Of a stretch of 64,000 nt of DNA, positions 23,701-36,200 are shown piece by piece. Each line of letters starts with the position of its first letter. The stretch's first letter is position 1. The notes below the pieces were generated by a model. It was not told the DNA's origin, did not search any database, and saw only the letters and a program-made list of their open reading frames with translations. Source of the stretch: Dromiciops gliroides (taxonomy: Eukaryota; Chordata; Mammalia; Microbiotheria; Microbiotheriidae); NCBI RefSeq assembly GCF_019393635.1, contig NC_057866.1, positions 11,294,223 to 11,358,222 on the forward strand. The letters are read 5' to 3'. Made by a program: the position numbers and the translations under genes.

Positions 23701-24583
23701 CCCTGACGTCTCAGGAAATGAAGAGCTGCAGGTCAGACACGAAGGCCAAGAGCCAAACTATCACAAATTTCACCTAAAAACCTCACTGGCCACAGGGAAA
23801 AGGACCTTGCCAAATGGGGGGAAGATGTGGATGGCAGCCCCAGAAATACAGGAACAAGTGTCTGACCTAGAAGAGCAAGGGCTTTCCAACCCACCATCTC
23901 AGCCCCAGGGAGGCCCAGAGCCCTCCCTCCCTTGACCACAGACACCTACGACCTGTGGGACCACAGGGAAGCCACAGAGCCCCCCGGCCTCCAATTCCTC
24001 CTTTGTAAAAGAACAGGGCTGGACCATCAGGTGTGTGAGGACTCCAAGGAGGACCTTTCCACAGTGTCCAGATGAGGAAGGGGAGGCTCAGAAAGGTGAA
24101 GAGAAAGCTAAATGGGAGCCCAGTTCCTTCCACTGTCCCGTCAGGCCCCTCTCCTTAGCCAGCACTCTGCATGCAGGCCCCACCCCGAGACCTCATCAGG
24201 GTCTCCTCGCCCCCCTGGCCCTTAGGACACGCTGGCTGCAGGGAGCGGCAGCCCACAAAAGGGGCCAGGCCCGCCCCAGGCCGACCCTGCCAAGGCGGCT
24301 TTGCCAGGACCCATCCCCTATTACCATGAAGGACACACCCAGCACCTGGTCCTGGCACCTGCCCTTGCCCTTCTCCCCGCCCATGGTTCCCACAGCAGCC
24401 CGAGAGACTCCAGGGACTCTTGGGTGAGGAGCAGCCTTAGGCTGCATAATCTCAGGGAGAGACTGACTCAGCAGAGCTCAACAAGAAGGGGTTTCAGTCT
24501 CCCTCCCTATTTCAGGGAGGGAAAGCAGTGGGCAGGGGCAGACCAGTCTAACAGGCCCTCAGTTCTACCGCACCCCACCCCCC

Positions 24584-24584
<1 letters not shown>
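20791..24584. other. GC-moderate intronic DNA without named repeats
   Basis: Nearly 4 kb free of young SINEs. It holds only the candidate alternative exon at 22,244-22,315 and a MIR-like tail at about 23,560-23,660. Long ORFs on both strands reflect base composition. Confidence 0.45.
22244..22279 (-). CDS. Candidate alternative first coding exon within MARK2 intron 1
   Basis: On the MARK2 strand an ATG at 22,279 opens MTAEIWGKINGC, followed directly by a consensus donor GTGAGTAAGG (GT at 22,243-22,242). The exon is 36 nt and ends in phase 0, the same phase as MARK2 exon 1, so it could splice to MARK2 exon 2 in frame. Just upstream (22,280-22,315) is a short patch with about six CpGs, unusual in this CpG-poor intron and reminiscent of a small promoter. 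I do not recognise the peptide in any known MARK2 isoform. It may be a chance match. Confidence 0.25.

Positions 24585-24625
<41 letters not shown>
24585..24625. repeat. (AC)n microsatellite
   Basis: About 41 bp of AC after a C-rich run. Confidence 0.97.
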
Positions 24626-24628
<3 letters not shown>

Positions 24629-24682
24629 CTGATCCAGTCCTCAGGCAAGGCTCAGAAAATAAGAGTTAAAAGCCAGGTAGAG

Positions 24683-24834
24683 GGGCAGCTAGGTGGCTCA
24701 GTGGATAAAGCACTGGCCCTGGATTCAGGAGGACCTGAGTTCAAATCCAGCCTCAGACACTTCACACTTACTAGCTGTGTGACCTTGGGCAAGTCACTTA
24801 ACCCCCACTGCCCTGCAAAAAAATTAAAAATAAT
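24683..24834 (+). mobile_element. Short WSINE1-like SINE with perfect duplication
   Basis: 15-bp perfect duplication AAAAGCCAGGTAGAG at 24,668-24,682 and 24,835-24,849: a young insertion. Confidence 0.96.
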
Positions 24835-25223
24835 AAAAGCCAGGTAGAGCCTATCCCAGAATACCCTCCCCTCCTTGGAGTACCAAGGAAAAACAAGCCC
24901 CACAGGGATGCCCCCCATCTTCACTGTCCCCCCCACTCCTGGCATAAAGACAAGCTGGCTGCCTCTGGACCTGGAGGGGGCACATAGGCAGCTGACCCGT
25001 GGCCTGACCCTCTGCTTCTCTATAGTTCCTGCAGGGACGTGAGCCTCTCCTGGACAAATCTTCATGGAAAAGAAGAAAAGCCAGGGTTCTTCACCTTGCT
25101 TGGGTCCTGGCTCCCTTAGACAGTTCAAGAAAGCCCATGGACCCTTTCCTAGAATGTTTTTAAATGCATAAAATAAACATTACTGAAAAAGTTATCCAAA
25201 TAATTTAAAAAATATACTCATGA

Positions 25224-25379
25224 GGGGGCAGCTAGGTGGCTCAGTGGATAGAGCACCAGCCCTGGATTCAGGAGGACCTGAGTTCAAATTCGGCCTCAGA
25301 CACTTGATACTTACTAGCTGGATGACCCTGGGCAAGTCACAACCCCCAATGCCCTGCAAAAAGAAAAAAAGAAAAAGAA
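25224..25379 (+). mobile_element. Short WSINE1-like SINE
   Basis: Full copy with an A-rich tail (AAAAAGAAAAAAAGAAAAAG). Small deletion in the CACTTAACCCC block (TCACAACCCCC). Confidence 0.92.
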
Positions 25380-26059
25380 CCCCTGTGCTATATTTTGTTT
25401 TGTGGGTCGAAGGATGCTGAGTGTGAAAGTTCCCTTTCTGGCCCTCCCCCTCACTCTGGGCAGGCTAACTGTGAGGGAAGGCCTTCCCCTTCACCTGTCT
25501 GCTCCTATCGTTTTCTCTACATCATGAGATCTTGACTCCAGAGCAAGAGTGCAAGCCTTAGTCCTTCATTGTTCTTCTAAGGGAGCCACATTCCACTAAG
25601 CATTAGCACACCTTCCCATGATGACCGTCTGAGACACAAATGAGCAAGAAGTCAGCAAGGACGAACATCTCTAGGGGAAAAAAGTCTCTATCACAATTCG
25701 GCCTAGGAGTGGAGAGTCTGTTCTCCAGAAGTACTCCCCACCGTACAGCCAGTCAAGAACAGCTGATAATCTGTGTTGGAAAAGAAAAAGTAAAAGGCAC
25801 AAAACTTGCAGGCCAATAGGCTCTGGAGACTAGGCCACACCAGCTGGGCATGCGACGGCAGTTCTGAGATCGGATCACAAAATGCCAGTGAGAGTCCTTC
25901 TTGACCCGCTCCCACACCTAATCATGAAGTGCCTTCCTGGCTTGTTGGGACCTCTCTAGACTTAGCCACAATGCACATAGATAATTCACCAAGTTGGGAA
26001 AAAACTATCATCAAAACAAAATTGGGGGAAAACTGTAAACAAGAGGCAAGAGGCAATTT

Positions 26060-26190
26060 GAGAGAGGGGAATGAGCTTTGGGATGGGATCAAATCTCAGC
26101 TCAACTACTTTGCCAGGGCAGTCTGGGATGAATCCCCTGCACATGGCATGTGGCACACTTCTCTCTTTTCTGTAAAATGAGGGAACGGGC
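26060..26190 (+). mobile_element. Ancient MIR-like SINE fragment
   Basis: GGGATCAAATCTCAGCTCAAC ... TTTTCTGTAAAATGAGGGAACG. Confidence 0.5.
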
Positions 26191-26563
26191 TGAGCACTCT
26201 AAGGGAAGGTGAGGAGAAGGCCTTTTCATTCTGTCTGGCGGGGCTCCTTTCATTGCCTCCTTCCCAAGTGTCTTGACCCAGGGAGCCCAGGATAAAGGTT
26301 TGTTATTGCTGTATTTACTGGAGACAGCTGAGCACTGACAGGGATTGAGAGCCTGGAGAATAGCCCTACTCTAAGGCTGTGTGTCCTGTGCCAGAAAACC
26401 TACTGGAGTCCATCAGTCTAGAAACAGCTCTGGGAGACTTGCTCAAGGAGCACTCACTCGGCCTCCCTTCTTCCTCATCGCCAGCCTACCACATACCTTG
26501 AGAATGGAAGTCATGCACACAGGCTCTTGAGAAAGCTGCCAGGAACAAAGTGTAAAAGAAAAC

Positions 26564-26707
26564 GGGGGGGGGCCGCTAGGTGGCGCAGTGGATAGAGCAC
26601 CGGCCCTGGAGTCAGAAGGACCTGAGTTCAAAGCCAGGCTCAGACACTTGACACTTACTAGCTGTGTGACCCTGGGCAAGTCACTTCACCCCCATTGCCC
26701 TGCCAAA
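26564..26707 (+). mobile_element. Short WSINE1-like SINE
   Basis: Duplication AAAAGAAAAC at 26,554-26,563 and 26,708-26,717; head changed to GGGGGGCCGCTAGG. Confidence 0.93.
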
Positions 26708-26719
26708 AAAAGAAAACCT

Positions 26720-29700
26720 AGTTAGCAGCTTCCCAGGATCAGAGACTTGGAGGTGAAGAGAGCCTCTGGGGTGCCCTAATTTCATGAATGAGAAAACTGC
26801 AGCCTAGCCCCAGATCCCACCCAAAGGAGTGAGTGTCCAGGCCAGGATGCCAACCCTGGCCCCCATTTTCACTTCCTCTTTCATGCCCAGCCCAGCCTCT
26901 GTGCTAGCTTGCCATTTCAGGATCTCTCTCCCAGGTTCCCTGAGGCTGCACCTCAGCCCTGGACACACAGCAGAAGGGCACTGGGGTCTAAGGAGCTGAG
27001 TTCGAGTTCAGTCCTGCCACTCAGACCCCCTGAAGCATCTGAGGTTGGTCCCTTCTCTCACCCTCTCAATTTTCTCATCTGTCCAACAGGGTCTGTTTGG
27101 TTCTTCCTGCTCTGAGACCCCAAAGAATCCCCTGGCATTATTCCATTGAAAGCAGAAGTGGACCAGCCAAGAGAGAGCAGTTACAAAGGAATCTCTATGC
27201 TTTAGAGGGATGACTGACCAATGACCTATACCTAGACCACAACTAGCTGACTGCAAAGGCACTGAATGGTAATTAACATTCCGAGTGAAATTCTGATTTC
27301 CTTGTGAGAAGCTGCAAGAAAAAAAGTCGACAAAGGCACGGGGGAGGGTGGTCGGCCACTCCATTTTGGTGGCAGTGGCAAGAAATGAAGTCTTTCCTTT
27401 TGGGAGCCCCAGGTGCCCTAACAGCATTTCCTCCCTCCAATTTCAATTGCAAATAATAGCTAACATGTAAATAGGCCTTTAAGGGTTGCAAAGCTTTCGG
27501 TCCATATCATCTCACTGGATGCCAACCCTCTGGTGAGGCAGGGGGAGGCCCGGGGGCCCAGGCACTGGCCCAGCTCTGGTGGTGCCAATGGTGAGGCCAT
27601 GGCAGAGCCCTCAGGGCTCTCTCCCTTCCGGGCTGCCCTCGAGGCCAGTGCGGGGTCCCTGGCCCTCTCCTCTCCTTTTCCATTTTTCCTCTATCAGATG
27701 GATCACACACACAAACAGGTCACACAGTCAGTCTCTCAGCCCTTCAGGAAGAACACAGAGAGGAGGTACTGCTCTTCCCTGGAGTTTCCCAAGGACTTTC
27801 CCTTCTGCCTGCTCTGCCACACCAGTGCTGCAGGTTTGCCACCTCGACCCTTCCCTGTGCCCTGGCCCCACACACCAAACAGGCATCAGCTCACAGGGCA
27901 GGGGCCTCCAAACCTGTATCCTGGCCTCAAGTCTCTCCCTCCACAAGGTCTGACCCAGTCACTGTCCTCAGACTCCAGAGCCAATATTGCCCCTAGGTTC
28001 AAATGTGCACACAGGAAGGGCTTTCAGGCCTCTAAAGCACTTTATCCATTACCTCACCTGACCCTCCCAACAACCTGCTCTTGCCTCTTTCCTCACACAC
28101 GCCCCTTCCTCTTCTATTTCTGGGTCTGTACACCAGCCAATCCTCCATGCCCAGGGAGCTCTCCCTGCCTCCAAGCCATCCTGGCCTGTCTCAGCCTTGA
28201 CCTCATTCTGGATGCCCTTCCCCAGGTCCGTGTTGTCTCCATCAACAAACACTTCTGAAGTACCTACTTTGTCAGAGGCACTTTCATTTTCTGGTCAGAT
28301 CCCCCCCAGCCAGCACATAAGCACAGTGTGTGCCACCCAGCAGGCTCTTAATCTGGGCCTGACTGGCATGGCCAATGGGATTTTATTTTTAATTAAAAAC
28401 ACCCCCACTGTAGTAAGTACTATCAGCTCTCCAAGGAAGCTGGAGATTGTCTTCAGCAACTCAGAAGATCTGGTCTCCAACCATCCCTGCTCCCTGCTGC
28501 CCAAAGTCCAGCCTCCCTGGACTCGGCTAAGCTGGTTCTCAGGCCCCTCAGCAAACCAGAACTCCCCAGAGAAAGGGCCCGTCCAGAATCTGTTTGCTCA
28601 CAGAGGCTTCCAGGGCCTCCTAGCACCTGACATCAGAGTAGGGTGTGGAGGCTAAAACTGCTCAAATATGTAATTCTGAAAATGTACAGAGCTAAAGCCC
28701 TTCAGCTCCATACCTGGAGATCAAAGTCACAGGAGCAACGGTGCCCAAAGTGTTTGTATGGGTAAGAGAAGAGCGCCTGTGGGAGCCGAAGCTCAGCTCC
28801 AACACCCCAAAGAGCTGGGGTGGGGTTGGGAAAAGACACCATTCACCTTCCCTCCCTAGGGGGAAAGAGGAGGAGCTGCTCTGGATTCAGGACACTCCTC
28901 CCCTCACAGAATGAGGAAACCTTTCCTGATAACAGACTGGCCACATCAAGAAATCTGGAGAGGGCAAGCATCCCAAATGTGAAAGTAGGGACTGGGCACC
29001 TAAACGGTTCATTTTTAAGACCAACCCTTTCTCCCCAAGAATCACGCAAGCTCACACCCCACGTTTGCCATTTTGTCATTAAGGGATGGCTGCTGAACAG
29101 TCTGGAGTTGGCTCACTGTTGGCAGCTCACCCTATCAGTTGTTTCCCAAGTAGTTTCTGTGGTTTCAAGAAAGGCAGGGTGTTTGATTTAAAACAATGTT
29201 TTAAAAATATATCTCAGAATAGGGTTCATCCATTCTGCAGTGGGAGGTGGGGGAGAGAAGGAAGGGAAAAAAAAAAAATCAAACCAAACCAAATAAAGGA
29301 GTCTGATGCTGGTGGGGGTGGGGGCCAAGCAAAGGAAAGCAGACCACTCCATTTAACTGCTTTTCCAACGAGGGACATAAGAAATGAGACTTAAGATGTG
29401 AAGGCTTACCCTATGCGTGGCTTTACCTTCCCACCCACCAAAATAAATTCACCCAGCCCTAATTTACCGATGAAAAAGAAATTCCCTACAGTTCAAAATC
29501 AATGTAAAGGATTGTCATCTAATCAATTAACAAGCAGCTGGATCACAGTAATGAAGGTAAAGACTCCTCTCTGGGAATTCACACCACATAGAAGAGTAGA
29601 AGCCCCAAGGACCCAAGCCATCAGTGAGAGGCCCCTCCATCCCCAGGGCTCTCCATGGAGGCCGAGGCCCAGTTTTCCCAAGGCGCACCTGGGTCTCAAA

Positions 29701-32340
29701 CGGCTGCCTCCTTCTGCCTTGCTTCTGGGGAATCTGCCCAGAAAGGGGAAACCAAATGTCCTTCCTCAGAGGGAAAGTACACTGTACCAGAAGTCAAAGG
29801 ACCCAAGTTCAAATCCCATCTCTTCTCCTTGCAGACCTGGAAGCCATACAGTCCAAACCGTTTTGTGACCATGCCTGGATCTCAGTTCCACCTTCTCTAA
29901 ACTGGGGTAGGGGTAGGGAGGGCCGCATGCCTACTGGCCCTTCCAGCTCTAAAGGCCTTTCTAAGTCTTGAACTAGGCCCTGAGCTGGGCCTCAGTGGCC
30001 ACAAAACGAAGAGCTAGTACTACAGTAAGAGAAAGGCCAAGCAATTGGGGGTTCCTCTGGGGGAGATGGCTGTTTAGTTCAGGTAGTTCCGCCATCTATG
30101 GAGGCCCTCAGAGCTTCTCTCATAAAGGGAAAGCAAAACTTGACCAGGACCTGCTGCCCAAACCCACAGAATCAGACTTAGGGCAGCCAGTCCTGAGGCT
30201 GTGAATTCAAGTGGCCAGCAGGCACGTAGCAGTCGTTATCAATAAGTAAGTGCAAGCCACTGAAGGAAGAGACCTTTTGGGCTCTGAGAAAGGCCCTGGG
30301 CAGTGAGCACCACTCTCAGCCCGGCCTCCAGAAGAGAGAAGTAAAACAGAAGCAAAAAAAGGCCAAATGAGTACAAACAGGAAACAGGGGTGAATTACAC
30401 AAGCGCCAGGATTAAGAGAATCAGCAGGCCGGCCACAGTGCACCCCCCAGGGACAAACTGGCAAGCACCACGGGCACCCAGAGGCCTGGCACCACCAACT
30501 CCCAGCCTTCTTGGCAGCCCAAAGTACAGCACTCTGCACCTTTCTCTACTGGTGGCAGACAGCCCCACACTGAGAAGGAAATCCAAGGGGAAGCTGGCCT
30601 GTTTCTGTGGGTCTGAAGATACTGCTTGGAGCAGTACCCAATGTCCATTTGGGGAGAGGTCCTCTTGAATGGCAGAGAACCCCAACAGCCTTGCCAAGTG
30701 TCCTGTCTGTAGACCAGCCAGGCTAAGCAGACACCCCCCCACCCCCCGCTTGAGGGTGGGGCTCATTTAATAAGGCACCATGTTCAGGTCCTTGATGACA
30801 CCAGATCAGTTCTCTGGGACCTGGAAGGTGGGCAAAAGCAGCAGGGCAAATCGTGCTTCAGGATTCACGACACTTCTGGAATCACTGAAGAGACAAAGGT
30901 GTCCCCAAAGAGAGCTGGAGTTATCTCTGCATTTACACCATCCCTACAGCTTGAAATGGACCGGCCAAGGACAGAAAGAAAATGGGAGGGGCAGGAGCCA
31001 GTCAACGGCAGCAGGGCCAAATTCTGAACGATCATATTCTTCCCTCAACACTGAGGCCTCGATCAAAAGATTCCTCCCTCTCTGGCTGAATGTTCTAATG
31101 CCTGGGCAAGACTAGAGAGGGCTCCAAGGGCAAATATCTACTCAGTTCTGGGGACAGGAGGCCACTAAACACCAGCTAAGTCAGGAGAATGAGAGGGAGG
31201 GGCATCCTTGATTCCCGAGGGATACAGCCCAAGACCATCAGGCAATGATTCCCAATCAGTGTCTTGGAAAGCAGAGCTGGGCCCCCAAAGGCTACACAGA
31301 GAAAAGGCCTGAGGCACTGTCTGGACTGCAGTGACTCCACCAAGAGGAGGAGCGAGGCTGCAAGAAAACAATGCTTTCTTACAGGTCCTACACAGGTGAG
31401 TGGTTGAAACCAAGGCAAACCAAGGTAGAAGTCAGAGAGAAACATGGCAGAGTGGGGGCAGACATGGAATGATGGGGAGCAGAGGTGGACTCCTGGAAGA
31501 CACTGTGCAGGCACAGTAACCAGTCATCTTGTCATTTAGAGAGTGATTTAAGCAGGGGGAGGGGCTTCAGTGGAGACACCTGTCTGACCCGAAGTGAGAG
31601 AGAAGGGAAGGCCAAAGCAGTCCAGGGGCCATACTGGGAAAGGGGACGAAATGGCGAGTGCTCTAGAAACTACACCACGAACACAGGCTCAAACAAGGGG
31701 GAAGAAGTGGGTTTTTCAATTCCACATGTGTCTCCATAACTTACCTGCTTTTAGTTCTAAGTGACATGAAAACTGAGAGATGACGTTCACACCTCTGCTA
31801 GAAGCTGACCCCCAAATCTCCCTCCTAAAGGGGCATCAAAATTGGGGTGCTGGGTGAGTAATATTTTTTGGCAGGCAGGCAGGCTTCAAGACAAGACAGT
31901 GGCAAAATCAACAGAGATTAGTGAGCAAGGGGAAAGCAGAATGTCAGAGAGATAGGTCTGAAGCGCCTGGGCCATGCCAGCAGCCAGCTGCTAATGGCTC
32001 CAAGGTTCTTCAAGGAGAGAGCCAGTCTTGCAGTTTTCAAATGTAAGAGTGACCAATAAGCCAGCCAAAAAGCCCTTTAATGCTGCCCTCGGAAAAGCTA
32101 AGTGAGCCAACAGTGCCCATAGGATCTTTTTAATCTAACCAAAATACAAGCCTGATGCTAAGGATCGGCAGAATGGAAACACCCAGTGCGGCTTCAGGCC
32201 CAGAGGTCAGTGAAAAGTAACCGGCCCAGCTCGCACCAACTCAGCATAAGCTTTTCTAAAGCCCAATCGACAAACTGAGAGAAATATGAAACAAAGTTTG
32301 TAACAAAAGTCCCAATCAGATCTGAGGATGAATCCAAGGT
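26720..32340. other. Long intronic stretch without young SINEs
   Basis: Only old MIR-like fragments (about 26,745-26,880, 27,000-27,110, 27,447-27,530, 29,770-29,960) and an L2/CR1-like piece (about 28,010-28,300) are suggested. The 241-codon ORF at 27,533-28,258 runs through these fragments and has no family likeness. Confidence 0.45.
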
Positions 32341-32343
32341 CTT

Positions 32344-32494
32344 GTCTTTTTTGTTTTTGGTGAGACAATTGGGGTTAAGTGACTTGCCTAGAGTCACACA
32401 GCTAGTAAGTATCAAATGTCTGAGGCTGGATTTGAACTCAGGTCCTCCTGAATCCAGGGCCGTTGCTCTATCCACTGCACCACCTAGTTGCCCC
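32344..32494 (-). mobile_element. Short WSINE1-like SINE
   Basis: Perfect 10-bp duplication CCAAGGTCTT at 32,334-32,343 and 32,495-32,504. Confidence 0.95.
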
Positions 32495-32822
32495 CCAAGG
32501 TCTTTTCCATAAAACGTGGCTCTCCCAAACCAACCAGGCAGTCTCTTCCCAGGCCTCTCCCAAGGGAATGGCAGAGGAAAGAGCCCAGCAAAAGGCAAGC
32601 CTGTCCTGGGGTACTGTCCTTAACTCTCATCACTGAAGGCAATGAGTAATGAAAACAAGATATGCCCTTCCCAGCCCATAGCTTGGGGGCCAGGAGTACA
32701 AACGATGACATATGTATACAAGGCGTAGGCAGATTATAGCCTGATGGCCAAATCCAGCCCACCACCTGTTTTCATATTGTCCACAAGCTAAGAATGGTGT
32801 TTACATTTTATCATATGTATTT

Positions 32823-32959
32823 ATGCTGGGCAATGAGGGTTAAGTGACTTACCCAGGGTCACACAGCTAGTAAGTGTCAAGTGTCTGAGTCCAAACTTGA
32901 ATTCAGGTCCTCCTGAATCCAGGGCTAGTGCTTTATCCACTGAGCTATCTAGCTGCTCC
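32823..32959 (-). mobile_element. Short SINE next to a (TG)n run
   Basis: Minus copy ending AGCTATCTAGCTGCTCCTC, followed by (TG)n at 32,960-32,978. GTGTTTACATTT occurs on both sides (32,797 and about 32,976). Confidence 0.88.
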
Positions 32960-33061
32960 TCTGTGTGTGTGTGTGTGTTTACATTTGAAATGATTATTTG
33001 ATAATAATACGAAATAAAATATGAAGTAAATAAAATATGAAACAAAAACAGGCAGCGCTAT

Positions 33062-33215
33062 GGGGCAGCTAGGTGACGAAATGGATAAAGCACCAGCCAT
33101 GGATTCAGGAGGACCCGAGTTCAAATCTGACTTCAGACACTTGACACTTACTAGCTGTGTGACCCTGGGCAAGTCACTTAACCCTCACTGTCCTGCCAAA
33201 AAAACCCAAACAAAC
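33062..33215 (+). mobile_element. Short WSINE1-like SINE
   Basis: Full copy with an (AAAC)-rich tail; several changes in the head (GGTGACGAAATGGATAAAGC). Confidence 0.92.
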
Positions 33216-36200
33216 AGGAGGCCGGGAGAGGAGTTTGGCCCCCAGGTCTCTCTGCTGTCTATACTGTCAGATTGAATCACCATTTTAGATGTTTTTCACT
33301 GTTACAAGGAGAGTTTGATCGGGGGTTAAAATGATTATGATATAAAGACAAATAGTCTTAATAAAATATTTTAAATAGATTTTACTGATAATTACTTTTA
33401 TATCACCTAAATTTTCTCCTGTATCCCTCTCCTCCCCACCCAGAGTCAGCTTATAACAAAATAAAATTTTCTGAAGAGGAAGAGAAACAAAGTCAGCAAA
33501 ACCTATCAACATATGGAGGAGTGGAGGGAATCCCATTTATATGCAATGTTCCACACCTATGGACCCATTTCCCGGTTCTGCAATCTACATCTCTTCTTCG
33601 GAGCATTTGTTTTTTGATTTTTTTTTTTTGAAAGGGTAAAGGTGAGCAGAATAAACTCCATGGAGAAGTCCTCCTTCCAGGATATAAACCCCACAAAGTC
33701 ACCAAACCAGAGAGTGGTATGTCTCCCAGGCTTCCCAAAGGCCCAGGGAAGTGATCTGAGGAAGCAAATCCTGAATTCACAGAAAGGCCGCCCAGCAAGG
33801 CCCTACGGACCCTGGAAGTGAGTATTCACTGCCAAGCTCCTCACTCACACCCTTAAATGCGGAGCACAGTACGAGGTCAAAGGGCCATGCTGTGGCCACA
33901 AGATCCTGCCTTTCTTCTTTAAATGGTACTGATCTTTTGAGAAGCTAGAACATAATAAAGGGGATTCTCATTGAGGGGCGTGCAGAAGTCTTCTGGTGTT
34001 TGATGAAAATGTGCAAGAGTAAGCTTAGGACTGTTCTAAATCACAAGCCTGAAACACTCAGAAAAATAAATGCCCTGGAGATGTGCACGAACCTCTCCAA
34101 CAAGCCTTCTGTTCTCCTTCAGACAGCTGGCTGGGGCCGGGCGGCTGGGGGTGGGAGATACAAAGGCTGTTCAGATTACTCCCAGCTAAAGAAGGCAAGC
34201 CCCAGGGAGATCAGAGAGAAAGATACTGGAAATACTATGAAATACCTATGGAGTCTCGGTGGCAGAACCAAGCTGCCACAACTGTTCAGATCTCTGCCCT
34301 AAAAGCTGAACACCCCCAACTCCCTCCCAAACTGGATCCCTTACACCAGTCAACGAGGAAACTTACAGAGAAATGGCAAGGCAATCTAGGGCTGTGGAGG
34401 GCTGAGAAAACCGGGAGACCAGGGCTAGGGGTTTTCCTCCCAAGCCAGTCATTAATTCACTCGCTTTGGGATACCGGACAAAACCTAGCTAGCTTATCAA
34501 CCCCAACTTTCCTTGGAGATTGGAAAACAGAAAAGGTCAAACTCATGGGATGTAAGGTAAAAAGTACCAAGACACAAGAGGCATTAACACTGTCAGCAGA
34601 GAACAAACGGACATCGGTGTCATGTAACAGAAGTGGGGAAGCAATAGAGTGGAGGGAAAGACAGCAGAACCTCCGGTCTGAAGAGGGTGGAGGAAACAGG
34701 GGCCGCCCTGCACACAGGATATCAGTTACCAAAACAAAACCCCAGTGTGAAGGTGCTCAGGGGAAGCAGTAATTAGAGAATCACTTGGAGAGCAAAGAGA
34801 GCAGCAGCCCATGCTCCAGTGCAGAGAACACAGGCAGGACTGCTTACAGACAGACCACCCTCCCAACCATGGACTACAAGCACTTCCTTAATTTCAGTCC
34901 TGCTAGGTTAGTCCTCAGCTGACAAACCCTGCCCTGTCCCATTCCCTGAAGAGCAGGTTCACAACATGCTAAGATGTAAGGAAGAAGGAAGTGTGGCAAC
35001 AGTGGTAGAGGCAGCAGCCCCAGGAGGGGGCTCCTTCTCTCTCCACCTGCTCCCAGTGCAAGATGCCATCCCATGCCATGCTACTTCAATTTCCAAAAGA
35101 CTTCACCTCTTTTCTCAACAAGCCTGAACTCGCTGTCCTGGCAGCCCTAACCCAAAGGTCTCAGGCCAAAGAGAATTCAGCAGTGTCCGATTACAGCAGC
35201 CAAGAGCCATGGGCTAGAAGAAGTTAGGGAACCTGGGCCTTTCATTCAGCTGAGCAGCTGGTGACCCCACCTCAGGCCAAGTCTCTTCCTTTGGCTAAGT
35301 CAAACTTTGACCCAGGGAAGAGCGGTGCTTTGAGAGCCTCAGCAAAGGTGTGTAAAAGGAGGCAGAGAGGCCCCTCAGGGAGAGAAACCCCAAACTCTGA
35401 TAGAACAGCCTAGCACTGAGGGGTTATAGGTGGGTGCTGTTTGCAGAAGTCAGTGAACCTCTGAAAGCCCCAGAGGCCTGAGCCCTTTGTGTTGCCAACA
35501 TCCCAGTCAGCAGAGGAAAAGAGGGCATTGCTGGAAACCAGCTTAACTGGTTCTGCAAAGGAGCCCCTGGCCAGTTCCACCTTCCTTCCCTAAGTTGAGG
35601 GCAGCAGCCCAGAGCCAGCCATTTCACTAACACAGACTCTCCCTCTGGGGCTCACCTTGCTGCCGGTATGTGTCCCCCAACGTTGTGATTACTGGGCTTT
35701 TATAAGGTAAAAATTAGTCCGCTCATAGGAGGAAATCTTTATTTCTGCCCCTGGGAAAAATTAATAATATGAAAGGGGCAGAATAAGGTGTGGGGGGGGG
35801 GCAGTAAGAGCACATATACCACCCCCTTCCCAAACCTTCCCGAAGACAGATATCTGTAGAGAGAGTTCCCAGCAGGGCCTGAGAAGCATCAAACACCCCA
35901 GACAAAAATAGACATTCAGATAAAGGGGCCCAACCTATTTATACCCCCAACAGAGGGGCTGGGCTGGTGGGCAACAAAGGGAAGAGAAGTGAGGTTTCCT
36001 GGCTCACACCCATCCTGCTTTGCTAAGATTCTCAAAGTTCTGGACTGCAGCCCCAGAGGGCTGCTTTAGTCACTTCAACTCTGCCCTGATCTTGATGCTG
36101 ATTCAGTAGGAGATGAGACCATCTCTATAGATAGTCACTAAAAAAGGGAAAGTCACGGAGCCCACTAGGGAAACACTCAGAAAGCTGAGGGGGGAATGGG

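Noticed and set aside
27533..28258. 241-codon plus-strand ORF
   Set aside because: It runs through old SINE and LINE fragments, shows no domain and has no splice or promoter context.
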